Shown one piece after another: positions 63,894-64,000 of a stretch of 64,000 nucleotides of DNA; positions within the stretch are counted from its first letter, which is position 1, and each line of letters begins with the position of its first letter. The notes under the pieces were generated by a model. The model saw nothing but the letters and a program-made list of their open reading frames with translations. It was not told the DNA's origin and did no database searches. Source of the stretch: CAYMAI01 sp964388445 (GTDB lineage Bacteria; 4484-113; JAGGVC01); NCBI GenBank assembly GCA_964388445.1, contig CAYMAI010000002.1, positions 1-64,000 on the forward strand. The letters are read 5' to 3'. Made by a program: the position numbers and the translations under genes.

Positions 63894-64000
63894 ATGAGAG
63901 AAGTAGCGATAATCGGAATCGGAATGAACAGGTGGGGCGAACTTTGGGACGATTCGCTCCGCGACATTTTCGTCAAGGCCGCGCAGCCCGCAATCGAGGA
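63894..64000 (+). CDS. thiolase-family protein, 5' end only
   Basis: The first 35 codons only, cut by the window end. MREVAIIGIGMNRWGELWDD and FVKAAQPAIE match the start of archaeal-type acetyl-CoA acetyltransferases that partner HMG-CoA synthase. GGAG precedes the ATG. The active-site Cys is outside the window. Confidence 0.75.
   Translation, partial: MREVAIIGIGMNRWGELWDDSLRDIFVKAAQPAIE

Overview
The window is bacterial chromosome, with moderately high GC by eye, from a lineage I cannot name. It holds the 5' end of a bacterial 16S rRNA gene, a complete str-S10-spc-alpha ribosomal protein cluster, rpoB and unsplit rpoC, and a cdaA-cdaR-glmM (c-di-AMP) module of the kind typical of Terrabacteria. 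It also carries ClpC, zinc-ribbon forms of S4, S14, L33 and L36, many TTG/GTG starts, a set of lipoproteins, and a start codon sitting just after a -10 box at several genes. A deep-branching uncultured lineage such as an Armatimonadota- or Chloroflexota-like group would fit, but this is inference.

Layout. Bases 1-427 are the start of a 16S gene read leftward, preceded by two candidate rRNA promoters. Bases 800-11719 (minus strand) carry housekeeping genes: clpC, ilvE, a 704-residue acyl-ACP-reductase-like fusion, a metallo-hydrolase, glmM, cdaR, cdaA and an NlpC/P60 hydrolase. Bases 11768-33044 are one nearly gap-free ribosomal superoperon (rpsL-rpsG-fusA-tuf-S10-spc-alpha, then truA-rplM-rpsI), driven by a clear promoter in front of rpsL. 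Bases 33116-46524 hold rpoC, rpoB, rplL, rplJ, rplA, rplK, nusG, secE, tRNA-Trp, rpmG, a second identical tuf and a Thr-Tyr-Gly-Thr tRNA array, again with one strong promoter. Bases 46631-55059 (minus) carry topA, dprA, a dockerin/cohesin-like lipoprotein, a PHP phosphoesterase, a half-size TauE permease and a TPR-like lipoprotein. From about 55.2 kb most genes are on the plus strand: nusB, a membrane protein, a lipoprotein cyclophilin, a permease, a small lipoprotein, a G5/3D cell-wall protein, and an archaeal-type HMG-CoA synthase followed by a thiolase cut by the window edge. plsY and rsmD are on minus there.

The genes work together as the cell's central transcription, translation and secretion block, next to a cell-wall and c-di-AMP module (GlmM makes the glucosamine-1-phosphate precursor; CdaA/CdaR set c-di-AMP). 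The most unusual non-genic feature is a pair of composite hairpin elements at 59995-60148. Each is two inverted, covarying copies of a palindrome inside an outer 9-bp stem. Other points worth attention are candidate leaderless promoters, long acidic tails on the adjacent proteins L3 and L4, a ClpC whose UVR region is replaced by an acidic linker, and the fusion reductase.
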